Shown piece by piece: positions 51,837-60,793 of a DNA stretch of 64,000 nucleotides. A program made the position numbers and the translations under genes. Where the stretch lies: contig PHBJ01000010.1 of the NCBI GenBank assembly GCA_002840555.1, positions 1 to 64,000 on the forward strand. The letters are read 5' to 3'. Source of the DNA: Deltaproteobacteria bacterium HGW-Deltaproteobacteria-13 (GTDB taxonomy: Bacteria > Desulfobacterota > Syntrophia > Syntrophales > Smithellaceae). Numbering within the stretch: the first letter of the stretch is position 1; the number at the start of each line of letters is the position of its first letter. The notes beneath the pieces were generated by a model. The model had not been told where the DNA came from, made no database searches, and saw only the letters and a list, made by a program, of their open reading frames with translations.

Positions 51837-52011
51837 ACCAATCTCCTTATGTTAAATTTTCGTTCCACTTTTTACTTTCCGCCTATACCTTTCCCATTGC
51901 GGACCGTTTCCTAAAAGAGTGGCAATCCTGACATTGAGCAAGGGTGAAATCTTTTTTATACAACGCCCGTGACTGCCCAAGGTAATCCAGTCCTCCTCTT
52001 CAAAGTTCTAA

Positions 52012-52503
52012 TCAATCCTTGAGAAGGACAGCCACCAGCCGGTTAATTCCCAAAATTCCCAGAATAAAAATACCGCCGACGATAAGTTCTATACTCATCC
52101 AGATATAAGGACTCACTTTTGCCGTGGGCATTGCCAGCGCAGCAACAAGAAAGAACATGAAGGCAAAACTGTTAAAGACATAGGGGATAGCTTCCTGCAG
52201 CAGGACAATGGAATAGACGAACAAACCGATAAAAAGGAGTTTAGCCGCTTCATACCCGATTAAAGGCTGCAGAGCATCTATAAATATTTCGCTCAGAACG
52301 ACGCAGGCGATTCCCGCAAGTCCGCCGATCAGAATATTGGGTGACTTTTTTGTATCCTCATGAACAACGAAAAAGAAGATCATGACCATAAAGGCCGGCC
52401 AGGCAGGAAGAGACAAGCGGGCCAGAATAATTTCGAAAACGATGATGAAAGCCACCAGCAGGAACCCGAACAGGATGCTTCTTTTCGTAAATACTTTTTC
52501 CAT
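52012..52503 (-). CDS. Small multi-span membrane protein
   Basis: This 163-residue protein starts at ATG 52503 (MEKVFTKRSILFGF), with GGAGGTAAATTG upstream; the TTG 18 bases earlier is less likely. About five hydrophobic helices (FLLVAFIIVFEIILA, WPAFMVMIFFFVV, LIGGLAGIACVVLSEIF, LLFIGLFVYSIVLL, FAFMFFLVAALAMP). No family recognised. Upstream 314 bp (52504-52817) is a plus-oriented repeat array. Confidence 0.75.
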   Translation of the reverse strand: MEKVFTKRSILFGFLLVAFIIVFEIILARLSLPAWPAFMVMIFFFVVHEDTKKSPNILIGGLAGIACVVLSEIFIDALQPLIGYEAAKLLFIGLFVYSIVLLQEAIPYVFNSFAFMFFLVAALAMPTAKVSPYIWMSIELIVGGIFILGILGINRLVAVLLKD

Positions 52504-52817
52504 CAATTTACCTCCAACCAACTCATTTCATTTATTCCCTCCTCACTGTTTTACTTAATTACTTAAATCATAAAACTTCCATTCACCTTTCACCATTCAC
52601 TCTTCACCGCTTTTTTTAACCTAGAACATTGAACGTAGAACTCTTCACATTTCACCCTTCAAATCAACCATTAATTTTTCACATTTTACTCTTCACTTTT
52701 CATTTTTTATTCTTAACCCTTAAATCTTAATTACTTAAAACTGTCTTATTCACTCTTCACCGGTTTTTTTAACCTTGACCGTTGAACTTAGAACTATTTT
52801 TCTCCATCCACCATATC
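52504..52817. repeat. Composite repeat array, plus orientation (no gene)
   Basis: Between about 52548 and 52800 are CTTAATTA/CTTAAAT units, TTCACYN units and two GAACNTW runs (52617-52643 and 52771-52798). The orientation matches 8.7-14.3 kb, not 17.9-28.6 kb. Confidence 0.75.
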
Positions 52818-53246
52818 TTATGGCTTGCGGGTCTTCATGGATTCGTGCTCCGCATGAAGATGTCCGGCATACTCTTCAAAAGTCCAGCTAAGAGCTGTCT
52901 CGGTTATCACGGCAAAAATAATATTCTGGGGATCGGACAAAACCGCCTTGAAACTCCTCATCACCTGAAACACCTGTTCACGCTCTTGCGCAAGTACAAC
53001 AACCACCCTGTATCGGTCAGGCCATAATGAATTATCCCGGTCTTTGTGCTTATCTGCAATACTCACACCCGAATCCGCAATCACGCTTGCCAATGCGTCT
53101 CCAACTTTCAAAGTCAGCATTGATTTGTTAATGGCAAACACTTCCAACTTTTCTGCTTCCTTGTTTAACCCGTAGAACGAGGCTTTCCCTTTTTCAATGT
53201 CCTCGTCTGACAAACCCAAACTAAAACAAATTATCTTTTCTTTCAT
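52818..53246 (-). CDS. Small protein, possibly DUF3783
   Basis: This 142-residue protein has no obvious membrane segment. The C-terminal third (QEREQVFQVMRSFKAVLSDPQNIIFAVITETALSWTFEEY) matches the pattern of DUF3783, where LxxxxF...SWTxxE is typical. Function unknown. It ends 65 bp before the next gene upstream (53311-55179), on the same strand. Confidence 0.65.
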   Translation of the reverse strand: MKEKIICFSLGLSDEDIEKGKASFYGLNKEAEKLEVFAINKSMLTLKVGDALASVIADSGVSIADKHKDRDNSLWPDRYRVVVVLAQEREQVFQVMRSFKAVLSDPQNIIFAVITETALSWTFEEYAGHLHAEHESMKTRKP

Positions 53247-53310
53247 TCTAATCCTCTATCGTTGACCTATGACAACCTGTTGTGAACTCGTGATGACAGC
53301 AATGGCCATC

Positions 53311-55179
53311 TCAACACTTACTTGATGCGGAAGAATTAATTTCTTCATCAATTATCTGACGCAGGAGAGTTTTATTTACCTTCTGCATTCCGGTAAGAGG
53401 TATCGTATCAACTATCTTAACAACCTTCGGCAAGGCATATTTGGCTACCGTGGATTTTAAGTAGTTAATAACTTTTTCTTCAGTGATGGGCTGTTCGTAT
53501 CCTTTCTTCGGCTGGATAAAGACGCAAACCCGCTCACTGCCTTTCCTCTCGGGATCGGGAATGCCTATGGTCGCGGCTCTTTCCACACCGGGATAATCAT
53601 GCAAAAGATCATCAATTTCTCTGGAATATACTTTAAATCCTGAAACAATGATCATATCCTTGGTTCTATCGACAATATAGAAATAACCGTTTTTATCAAC
53701 CCTGACGACATCGCCCGTGCGAACATAGCCTTCATCATCCAAGCCGCTTCCCGCTTCAGGCCAGTACCCTGACATCCTCTGCGAACCGCGCAGGCACATT
53801 TCACCGGTCTTGCCCTTGAGTATTTCGTCCCATGACAGAACGGCTCCCGTATCAACGTCGATAATTTTTATTTCAGTATCGGGCATCGGGATGCCTATGG
53901 TTCCCCTTTTTTCATGCTTTTTCTTTTTGGTTTTTTTGGCGCTGGACTTCGACAGCAGACCCATGCTCTTGCTTAAAAGATATCCGGTATTTTTACTGCC
54001 TAAAGCGCTCAATAGGGCACGGATACCAGCGGCGACACCGGGCCATTGAATCAGGGTATTGATAATTTTTACAGGGCCTCTGCCGCGCAGGATACGAAGC
54101 ATAAATGAAGTGTTCAGATGAGTGGTCGGCGACATTTCGGAAAGACCGTATCCTTCCATAATGCCGCCTCCGCCGCCCTTCTTCTCAAATTCCTCCTGAA
54201 CGGTCCGGGATAGTGGAGCGGAACCGGAGATGCCCAAAATATTCACATCCTTTAATTCCTGCTGCGATAATTTAAGGAATTGCGTGGGAACGCCCACTTG
54301 TAAAAACGGATGATATTCCTTGATCATTCTGACCATACTCGCCGTATCCCTGGCATCCGGAATCAGGATTTGATTAAAACCTTCCATGGTCATGCAGTGC
54401 ATGGTGCTGTGGCCGTATGAATGGAAGAAAGGCAATCCCATTAAGACGGTAAGAACGCCCCTGACCAGTAAATGCGCGGCCCCGAATGAATTCGCGTTTT
54501 GTATGGCGTTGGCATACACATTGCGGTGTGTCAGCATGCACCCTTTGGGCAGTCCTGTTGTACCGCCGGTAAAAAGAATCAATTCCAGATCCTTCTCCAC
54601 ATCTAAGGTGATATCAGGAGGATGGGGATCGGTTTTTGAAATCAGCTCCGCCCACCATACGGCGTTCTTTATTTTAAGCGGTTCGTAGCTCAGCGGTTTG
54701 TTGAGCGAGTAATCCGCCAATTTGGAAGCGATGATATTTTTTATCTTAACTTGCCGGAGGATTTCTTCAACGACGTCTAAATATTCATCCAGACAGATCA
54801 GCGCATGGGGTGAGCCTTCTTTGAATTTGTGCTGAAGGTGCTCAGCCGGTTCCAGGGAACTGCTGGGAATATGCACCAGGCCCGCTCTGGAAATAGCATA
54901 ATCCGCAATGACAAACTGGATGGAAGTAGGCAAAAGGGTAGCAACCCTATCGCCTTTTTTCAGGCCCATATTGAAAAGCGCCGTTGCCAGACGATCAACA
55001 TGATCCTTAACCTCCGGATAGGTCATCATGTAATCAAGTTGTATAAGTCCCTGATTCTTGTACTTCCCGGCGGTCTTGTAGAGAATGTCGTATGCCGGTT
55101 GATCGGGATAGGGTTTAAATGTTTCAGGTATTCCTAAGACGCTGTACTCTTTTAACCACGGTAAGTCCGTCCTTGCCAT
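53311..55179 (-). CDS. AMP-forming acyl-CoA synthetase
   Basis: This is a 622-residue ANL-superfamily enzyme. LILFTGGTTGLPKGCMLTHRN (nucleotide loop), GYGLSEMSPTTHLN and YVRTGDVVRVDKNGYFYIVDRTKDMII with IVSGFKVYSREID (hinge and lid) are present. A Lys-rich insert (SSAKKTKKKKHEKRGT) near residue 415 is unusual and may be a surface loop. It activates a carboxylic acid, likely aromatic or medium to long chain. It has GGAG upstream. It is paralogous but not close to the enzyme at 45378. Confidence 0.93.
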   Translation of the reverse strand: MARTDLPWLKEYSVLGIPETFKPYPDQPAYDILYKTAGKYKNQGLIQLDYMMTYPEVKDHVDRLATALFNMGLKKGDRVATLLPTSIQFVIADYAISRAGLVHIPSSSLEPAEHLQHKFKEGSPHALICLDEYLDVVEEILRQVKIKNIIASKLADYSLNKPLSYEPLKIKNAVWWAELISKTDPHPPDITLDVEKDLELILFTGGTTGLPKGCMLTHRNVYANAIQNANSFGAAHLLVRGVLTVLMGLPFFHSYGHSTMHCMTMEGFNQILIPDARDTASMVRMIKEYHPFLQVGVPTQFLKLSQQELKDVNILGISGSAPLSRTVQEEFEKKGGGGGIMEGYGLSEMSPTTHLNTSFMLRILRGRGPVKIINTLIQWPGVAAGIRALLSALGSKNTGYLLSKSMGLLSKSSAKKTKKKKHEKRGTIGIPMPDTEIKIIDVDTGAVLSWDEILKGKTGEMCLRGSQRMSGYWPEAGSGLDDEGYVRTGDVVRVDKNGYFYIVDRTKDMIIVSGFKVYSREIDDLLHDYPGVERAATIGIPDPERKGSERVCVFIQPKKGYEQPITEEKVINYLKSTVAKYALPKVVKIVDTIPLTGMQKVNKTLLRQIIDEEINSSASSKC

Positions 55180-55282
55180 ACAGTTTCTCCAATTAATTTA
55201 ATTATAGCAAAAAGAACTTAACGTTTACCAGACAAATCAGGATAGCAAAAACAAAGCTGTCTATATTGGCACACTTTACTTC

Positions 55283-56644
55283 TTATGCTGTGGCTTTACG
55301 ATTCTTAAGATTGCTGCGGACAAAGTCAATGTGCGAGCGCAATACGTAAAACTGGTCGCCATAAGAGGCAGGCACTTTCATTTTATTGACTTCGGATTCA
55401 ATTTCATCGATCCGCCGTGTCAGCACATCGATTTTCCCCGGTCCGAGTTGCGTGAGCGAATCCTGTTCCACCTGCAGCAGCAGCCGGTACCATTTGTTGA
55501 TCCGCAGCCTCATGCGCCAGCGGAATAAGGCGGGAATGCTTTTTGCCCCCGGAATCAATATGATGATGAGCGGCACAAACACAACGAGAATCCGGTTGAG
55601 GAGACTGGCTAACCAGAAAGGCAGATAGCGGTAAAAAAAGCTTTTGCCGGATTTATAAAAACGTTTCGCGTCGTCACTGATGCGGTATTCGTTTTCCAGC
55701 GGCGCCGGAAATTCGTCGCGGCTCTGAAACAGCGCCGCGCGCCCGTGTATGGTCATGGCAGCAGACAAAAGCATGTCGGACAGCGCCGGATGCAAATTAT
55801 CTCTGGCGATCAGTTCCACCGTGGGGCTGACTAAAACGACGTCCTGCGCCGGAATGTTTTTACCAAAGTCCAGGGCGCCCTGCGGAATGGTGAGCTTCTT
55901 TAAGTAACCGATGCGGCGGACATAACCGTCGGCCTGTTTGAAATTAACCAGCTTAATGCCGGGCGCCCGAAGCAGTTCTCTCATTGTCCGGGAAGAGGCG
56001 GATTCGGCCATCAGAAAAATTGCATCCACTTTTCCTGCCAGCAGAGCGGCTGCGGCGGCTTCACCTTCCAGATCCGTCAGCGCCGTCCCCCCTCCGGGCT
56101 CAATGCCGCTGACGGCAAGCAGCGCCAAGGCCAGCGAACGTGTCCCACTGCCCTCCTGGCCGATGGCAATACGCTTGCCATTGAACTGTGAGAGGAGTTC
56201 CACGGGCTGCGGGAGGCGATAAAAAATCAGAAGCGGTTGATAGGAAACGCTGCCCAGGGAAACCAGATGACTGATATTTTGCCCCTTAGCCAGCCCGGCC
56301 TGGACAAAACCGATATCCACTTTAGAAGACGGGTCGGCAAGCCGTTTGAGATTCTCTGTCGAACCGGCGGAAGTCAGGATTTTTAATTTCACGCCGTCGC
56401 GGGCCAGCACTTCGGCATATTTTTTGGCAATCTTATAATAAGAGCTGTCCGGATCGCCGCTGGTGATGGTAAGGGTTTTCGGCGGTGCGGAATGAAAAAA
56501 CCAGAAACAGGAAAAGATAATCACCAACCCGGTGATGATAGTGACCACAATGGACGCCGTGCGGTTCAGTCCGAAATTATCCATGAACGTCGCCAGAATC
56601 CTGTCGATATATCTATTATTTTGCGGTTGGGGTGTATTTTCCAT
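55283..56644 (-). CDS. TAXI-family TRAP solute-binding protein with C-terminal membrane segment
   Basis: This is a 453-residue protein. An N-terminal membrane helix (IVVTIITGLVIIFSCFWFF) is followed by the periplasmic TAXI domain (TITSGDPDSSYYKIAKKYAEVL, DIGFVQAG, IAIGQEGSGTRSLALALL). A second hydrophobic helix (ILVVFVPLIIILIP) stands near residue 350, with a soluble tail. Most TAXI proteins are secreted and act with TRAP membrane subunits; none is present here, and the second helix suggests a membrane-anchored sensor or orphan receptor instead. Confidence 0.85.
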   Translation of the reverse strand: MENTPQPQNNRYIDRILATFMDNFGLNRTASIVVTIITGLVIIFSCFWFFHSAPPKTLTITSGDPDSSYYKIAKKYAEVLARDGVKLKILTSAGSTENLKRLADPSSKVDIGFVQAGLAKGQNISHLVSLGSVSYQPLLIFYRLPQPVELLSQFNGKRIAIGQEGSGTRSLALALLAVSGIEPGGGTALTDLEGEAAAAALLAGKVDAIFLMAESASSRTMRELLRAPGIKLVNFKQADGYVRRIGYLKKLTIPQGALDFGKNIPAQDVVLVSPTVELIARDNLHPALSDMLLSAAMTIHGRAALFQSRDEFPAPLENEYRISDDAKRFYKSGKSFFYRYLPFWLASLLNRILVVFVPLIIILIPGAKSIPALFRWRMRLRINKWYRLLLQVEQDSLTQLGPGKIDVLTRRIDEIESEVNKMKVPASYGDQFYVLRSHIDFVRSNLKNRKATA

Positions 56645-56670
56645 TTTGCATTCTCTTCAACGGAATAAAT

Positions 56671-57462
56671 TTACTTGCCCAGAAGCGTCGGGAGTATTTT
56701 TATAAAAACTTCCGGCTGGATGCTGTATTTCCCCGTAAATGGATAATCGAGCGAGATAATTGTAAAAAGCGTAAAGGCAATCATCGCGGCCAAAAGTGAT
56801 GCCATGATTAAATGTTCGGTGAAGTTTTCCGTGCCGAAAAGCATTGTAAAGGATATCGTGATAAAGCTTCCGATAAAGAGGATAATATATAGAATCGGAT
56901 GAAGGCCTGTACTGGCATACAGAACGCGCTGCCTTCTCAGCTCACTGGCCTCATTCAATTTCTTGACGGATTCCGCCAAATATATTTTCTGCGTTTCGTT
57001 TTGCGGCTGAAAACTGCTATAGGACCGGACTAGTTTTTCCTGAAGGTCATGAACCTTGGAGCTCCTTTGACCTCTTTCCATGGTTTTCCATTCATCATGA
57101 ATAATCGCGTTGACATAATCTCTCAGCTCGCCTTGTACGCGGGCGCGGAATTCGGCGGGAAACGCTATGGAATCCTGATTCAAAGAAGCGATGCAATTTG
57201 CTTCTCTGCCGGTTATATCATCGGCTTTGTCAAATTGTTCCCACGTGACGATGACGGTAAAGGCAAGAACAACGGCGTAAATGACGCCGAGAGTGGCGAA
57301 AATAAAACCGGCGATGTCATTGTGATCTTTACAGCGTTTGTAAGGATAAAATTTACGGATAATAAAAAGACCGATGATTGTTGAAAAAACATAGAAAAGA
57401 ACCAGTATAAAACCCAGCAGAAAAGTCGGTACGTGGATAAGCAGATATTGGATAACCGGCAT
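56671..57462 (-). CDS. DUF4239 (bestrophin-like) membrane protein
   Basis: This 263-residue protein starts at 57462 (MPVIQYLLIHVPTFLLG), with AAGGAG seven bases upstream. Two helices stand at the N-terminus (LLGFILVLFYVFSTIIGLFI and IAGFIFATLGVIYAVVLAFTV) and two at the C-terminus. The domain matches DUF4239, related to bestrophin channels; function is unproven. It is 26 bp from the TAXI gene, same strand, so probably cotranscribed. Confidence 0.85.
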   Translation of the reverse strand: MPVIQYLLIHVPTFLLGFILVLFYVFSTIIGLFIIRKFYPYKRCKDHNDIAGFIFATLGVIYAVVLAFTVIVTWEQFDKADDITGREANCIASLNQDSIAFPAEFRARVQGELRDYVNAIIHDEWKTMERGQRSSKVHDLQEKLVRSYSSFQPQNETQKIYLAESVKKLNEASELRRQRVLYASTGLHPILYIILFIGSFITISFTMLFGTENFTEHLIMASLLAAMIAFTLFTIISLDYPFTGKYSIQPEVFIKILPTLLGK

Positions 57463-57603
57463 AACTTTCTCCTTAATCAAAATCAGTTGTTTCTATCAAA
57501 GGATACATATTATCTTGTTGAATTTATATGTCAATATGGGAATAAGTTCAACAAATTAATAAACATGTATTTCTATTTTTAAAATGATCCATGGAGAAAA
57601 ATT

Positions 57604-57630
57604 AAAAGCCCGCCAGGATAACGGGCTTTT
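57604..57630 (-). terminator. Terminator of tRNA-Ala
   Basis: AAAAGCCCG (57604-57612) and CGGGCTTTT (57622-57630) form a 9-bp stem with a nine-base loop. On the minus strand it lies 34 bp after the tRNA and ends in a T run. Confidence 0.85.
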
Positions 57631-57660
57631 GAATTTCTTTAGATTCGCGATTTCAAGTCT

Positions 57661-57736
57661 TGGTGGAGATGAGGGGGATCGAACCCCTGGCCTCGGCGTT
57701 GCGAACGCCGCGCTCTCCCAGCTGAGCTACATCCCC
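57661..57736 (-). tRNA. tRNA-Ala (anticodon CGC)
   Basis: All arms are visible: acceptor GGGGATG/CATCTCC with one G-T pair, D arm GCTC/GAGC, anticodon stem CGGCG/CGCCG with loop TTCGCAA (anticodon CGC, reading GCG), T arm AGGGG/CCCCT with loop TTCGATC. The CCA is encoded (57661-57663). It is intact, 76 nt. Confidence 0.98.
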
Positions 57737-57941
57737 TGATTGTCTCAGTGTCAAGAAATTGTTAGTCTAATTCCCGGATTGACAAAACAATTAAGCTTTT
57801 TCCATATTATCAAATAATTTTTAAATGAAATCCCGTAAAAAATGACTCTGCGGCAATAAATTTTGCATTTATTAAATATTTGATTCTCTTCCAACAGGAA
57901 AAATGGTAAAAGACAGCTAATTATTCACAAGGAGAAAATTA

Positions 57942-59024
57942 ATGGCAAAAATTGATGCTTTTTTTCATTTGATGCACGAGCAGGGCGCATCAGATCTCCA
58001 TCTCATTTCCGGTCAGCAGCCTGCCATCAGAATTCGAGGTGATATCGAAAGAATTAAGTATGATATTCTGACCAATGACTCTTTAAAGATTCTTCTTTAT
58101 GAAATCACGCCCGAACACAAAATCAAACATTTTGAAGAAACGGGAGATGTTGATTTCGCTTATGAAGTCCCCGGCCTGGCTCGCTACCGCGTCAATTACT
58201 TCCAGCAGAAAAACGGCATTGGAGCGGTTTTTCGTGAAATACCCGATAAAATTCAAACTTGCGTTGATCTGGGTCTTCCCTCCGTCATATCAAAGCTGGC
58301 GTCTCTTCCACGGGGTCTTGTGCTGGTCACCGGTCCTACAGGCTCGGGTAAATCCACAACACTGGCAGCCATTATTGATGAAGCCAACCGCCTGCGCAGA
58401 GACCATATTATTACCATTGAAGATCCTATTGAGTTTGTTCATAAGAGCCAGAACTGTATCGTTAATCACCGGGAAGTAGGCATTCATACTAAAAGTTTTT
58501 CTTCTGCTTTGCGCGGAGCATTGCGTGAAGACCCGGATATCATTCTGGTCGGCGAAATGCGCGATCTGGAAACCATCTCTCTGGCCATAGAAGCCGCTTC
58601 CACCGGCCATCTTGTTTTCTCCACCGTCCATACAACCAGCGCGGCCAAGACAGTGGACAGAATCATAGAGGTTTTCCCGTCAACAGAACAATTGCAGATC
58701 CGTTCCACGCTGGCCGATGGTTTACGCGCGGTTATTTCGCAGGTTCTGTTTAAGCGAATTGACATCAAAAGCCGCTGCGTCGCCCTGGAAATTTGCATTG
58801 CCACACCCGCTGTGCGTAATTTGATCCGCGAATCTAAAACCTTTCAAATTCCTTCCATGATGCAGACGGGTAAAAAATACGGAATGCAGCTTCTGGACGA
58901 CGGCATTATGGATCTATACAACCGCGGCTGGATAAGCGGCGATGATGCTTATATCAAAGCCAATGATAAAGCCCGATTCCGTCCGCTTTTGAAACATCCG
59001 CCGACAGACTTCACTGAAGCATAA
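57942..59024 (+). CDS. pilT: Twitching motility ATPase PilT
   Basis: This is a 360-residue hexameric ATPase that retracts type IV pili. Walker A GPTGSGKSTT near residue 130, Asp box HIITIEDPIEF, Walker B DPDIILVGEMRD and His box STGHLVFSTVHT are all present. It has AAGGAG before the ATG. The downstream paralogue makes a PilT-PilU pair; no pilin or PilB is in the window. The start region MAKIDAFFHLMHEQGASDLHL is typical for PilT. Confidence 0.95.
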   Translation: MAKIDAFFHLMHEQGASDLHLISGQQPAIRIRGDIERIKYDILTNDSLKILLYEITPEHKIKHFEETGDVDFAYEVPGLARYRVNYFQQKNGIGAVFREIPDKIQTCVDLGLPSVISKLASLPRGLVLVTGPTGSGKSTTLAAIIDEANRLRRDHIITIEDPIEFVHKSQNCIVNHREVGIHTKSFSSALRGALREDPDIILVGEMRDLETISLAIEAASTGHLVFSTVHTTSAAKTVDRIIEVFPSTEQLQIRSTLADGLRAVISQVLFKRIDIKSRCVALEICIATPAVRNLIRESKTFQIPSMMQTGKKYGMQLLDDGIMDLYNRGWISGDDAYIKANDKARFRPLLKHPPTDFTEA

Positions 59025-59043
59025 ATGATTGCGAGGATAGCTT

Positions 59044-60231
59044 ATGAGAAAACCGGAAATAGACCATATACTGACAAGAATGCTGGAATCCAATCCGGAC
59101 ATTTCCGACTTCATATTAACGGTCAATAAACCTTTGCAGGTATATTCCGCCGGTCAACTGCTCGGTGTTAATTTAAGACCGGCTTTTGATAAACTTACGC
59201 CCTTTCAAACAGAGATTTTCGCTCTCAATCTGATTAATCAGGACCACCGGCTGATGCAAGCCCTGATCAAAGAAGGGTCCTGCGATCTGTCCTATGAATT
59301 ACCCGGATTGGCCCGTTTTCGTGTAAATATTTTTTCTCAACTCGGCAACTACTCCATCGTTTTAAGAAAGCTTGAATCAAACATTCCCTCATGCGCCGCT
59401 TTGAACCTGCCTCCCGCCTTTTACAAAATTGCCAGTGAAAAATTCGGTATTGTTTTGATCACAGGCGCAACCGGCACCGGTAAAACGACGTCACTTGCCG
59501 CGATTATTAATGAAATCAATGAAAAGAATTCCGTGCACATCATCACATTGGAAGATCCTGTGGAATACACGCATCCTCAAAAACGATCCACCATTAATCA
59601 ACGCGAACTGGGCAAGGATTTTGATACCTTTGCCAATGGTTTGCGGGCCGCTCTGCGTCAGGCGCCAAAGGTAATTTTTGTGGGTGAAATGCGCGACCGG
59701 GAATCAGTGGAAATTGCGTTGAATGCCTCGGAAACAGGTCATTTGGTTTTGAGTACCTTACATACTGTAGACGCGGGTCAAACGATAAATCGTATTATCG
59801 GTATGTTTACCATAGAGGAAGAAAATCAAATGCGCGTGCGCCTTGCAGATTCTCTCCGCTGGATCGTCTGCCAGCGTTTGCTGCCAAAAGTCGGCGGGGG
59901 ACGTGTCGCGGCCTTTGAAGCGGTGAGCACCAGTCTGCGGGTTAAAGACGTTATACTGCATGGCGAATCGGAAGGGAAAACCTTTTCTGATATTATCGTG
60001 CAGGGAAAACCTTTCGGAATGATGACCTTTGACGATTGTATTATTGAGCTTTTTGAGAAAGGTTTGATTACCGAAGAGACATCTATCGCCTATGCTTCCA
60101 ACAGAGCTAATGTTAACCGTGGTGTAGATTTGATTAAAAAAGGCCGGGGAGAAAGGACTTCCACTATCGGCACACTGGAAGTTGACAAATCATATGGCAG
60201 GCCCCAACATAAAGACCCATGGAGAAAATAA
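59044..60231 (+). CDS. PilU-like retraction ATPase
   Basis: This is a 395-residue paralogue of PilT. GATGTGKTT (Walker A), HIITLEDPVEY, APKVIFVGEMRD and ETGHLVLSTLHT are conserved. The N-terminus (MLESNPDISDFILTVNKPLQVYS) and the longer C-terminus distinguish it, as in PilU. It starts 19 bp after pilT. It probably helps PilT retract against load. Confidence 0.93.
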   Translation: MRKPEIDHILTRMLESNPDISDFILTVNKPLQVYSAGQLLGVNLRPAFDKLTPFQTEIFALNLINQDHRLMQALIKEGSCDLSYELPGLARFRVNIFSQLGNYSIVLRKLESNIPSCAALNLPPAFYKIASEKFGIVLITGATGTGKTTSLAAIINEINEKNSVHIITLEDPVEYTHPQKRSTINQRELGKDFDTFANGLRAALRQAPKVIFVGEMRDRESVEIALNASETGHLVLSTLHTVDAGQTINRIIGMFTIEEENQMRVRLADSLRWIVCQRLLPKVGGGRVAAFEAVSTSLRVKDVILHGESEGKTFSDIIVQGKPFGMMTFDDCIIELFEKGLITEETSIAYASNRANVNRGVDLIKKGRGERTSTIGTLEVDKSYGRPQHKDPWRK

Positions 60232-60271
60232 TTTTCATGCGGCATAAATAATTAATTTTCAGGGAATGAAC

Positions 60272-60790
60272 ATGAATGAAGAAAATCTAATGCAAAATGC
60301 GGCAGAAGAAGAAATAGATTATTCCGGAAGGCCTTTTGATTATCGGGATAAGGACAGCAATACTTCGATGATTTGCGAACCTGATCCCGCCATCCGGCAA
60401 AAGATCCGGGACACATTGAAGTCGCTTAACTTTAACGTTGTTGAAGCGGCCACAGCCAAAGAAGCTTATAAATATTCAACTTTCCATACGTTTAATGTCG
60501 TTGTCGTCAATGAAAACTTTGATATCGGGAAAGATGGCATTAATCAGGTTCTCAGATATTTCGAAGGCTTACCCATGCCTGACCGCAGGAAGATTTTTAT
60601 TGTCCTGATCAGTTCAACTTTTGCGACCATGGATTACATGCATACTCTAAATAAAAGCGTAAACTTAATCATTAATGCAGATGAAATCTCGGGGATGGGC
60701 ATGATTCTTACCAGGGAAATGGAAGAGAATGAGTATTTTTATCATGTATTTAAGGACTATCAGCGCAAGTTCGGGAAATTGGAAGAATAA
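60272..60790 (+). CDS. Degenerate receiver-domain protein
   Basis: This 172-residue protein (start at 60272; AGGG is seven bases upstream, and ATG 60266 is closer to it) looks like a response-regulator receiver fold: TSMICEPDPAIRQKIRDTLKSLNFNVVEAATAKEA. The strand normally ending in the phosphorylated Asp reads NVVVVNENFDIG, so the Asp is replaced by Asn and phosphorylation is unlikely. It lies 40 bp after pilU on the same strand and may regulate or scaffold the ATPases. Confidence 0.78.
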   Translation: MNEENLMQNAAEEEIDYSGRPFDYRDKDSNTSMICEPDPAIRQKIRDTLKSLNFNVVEAATAKEAYKYSTFHTFNVVVVNENFDIGKDGINQVLRYFEGLPMPDRRKIFIVLISSTFATMDYMHTLNKSVNLIINADEISGMGMILTREMEENEYFYHVFKDYQRKFGKLEE

Positions 60791-60793
60791 ATT

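Noticed and set aside
53652-54049. Extra frames inside the acyl-CoA synthetase
   Set aside because: Overlap fully with a well-supported gene and have no ribosome binding site or family.
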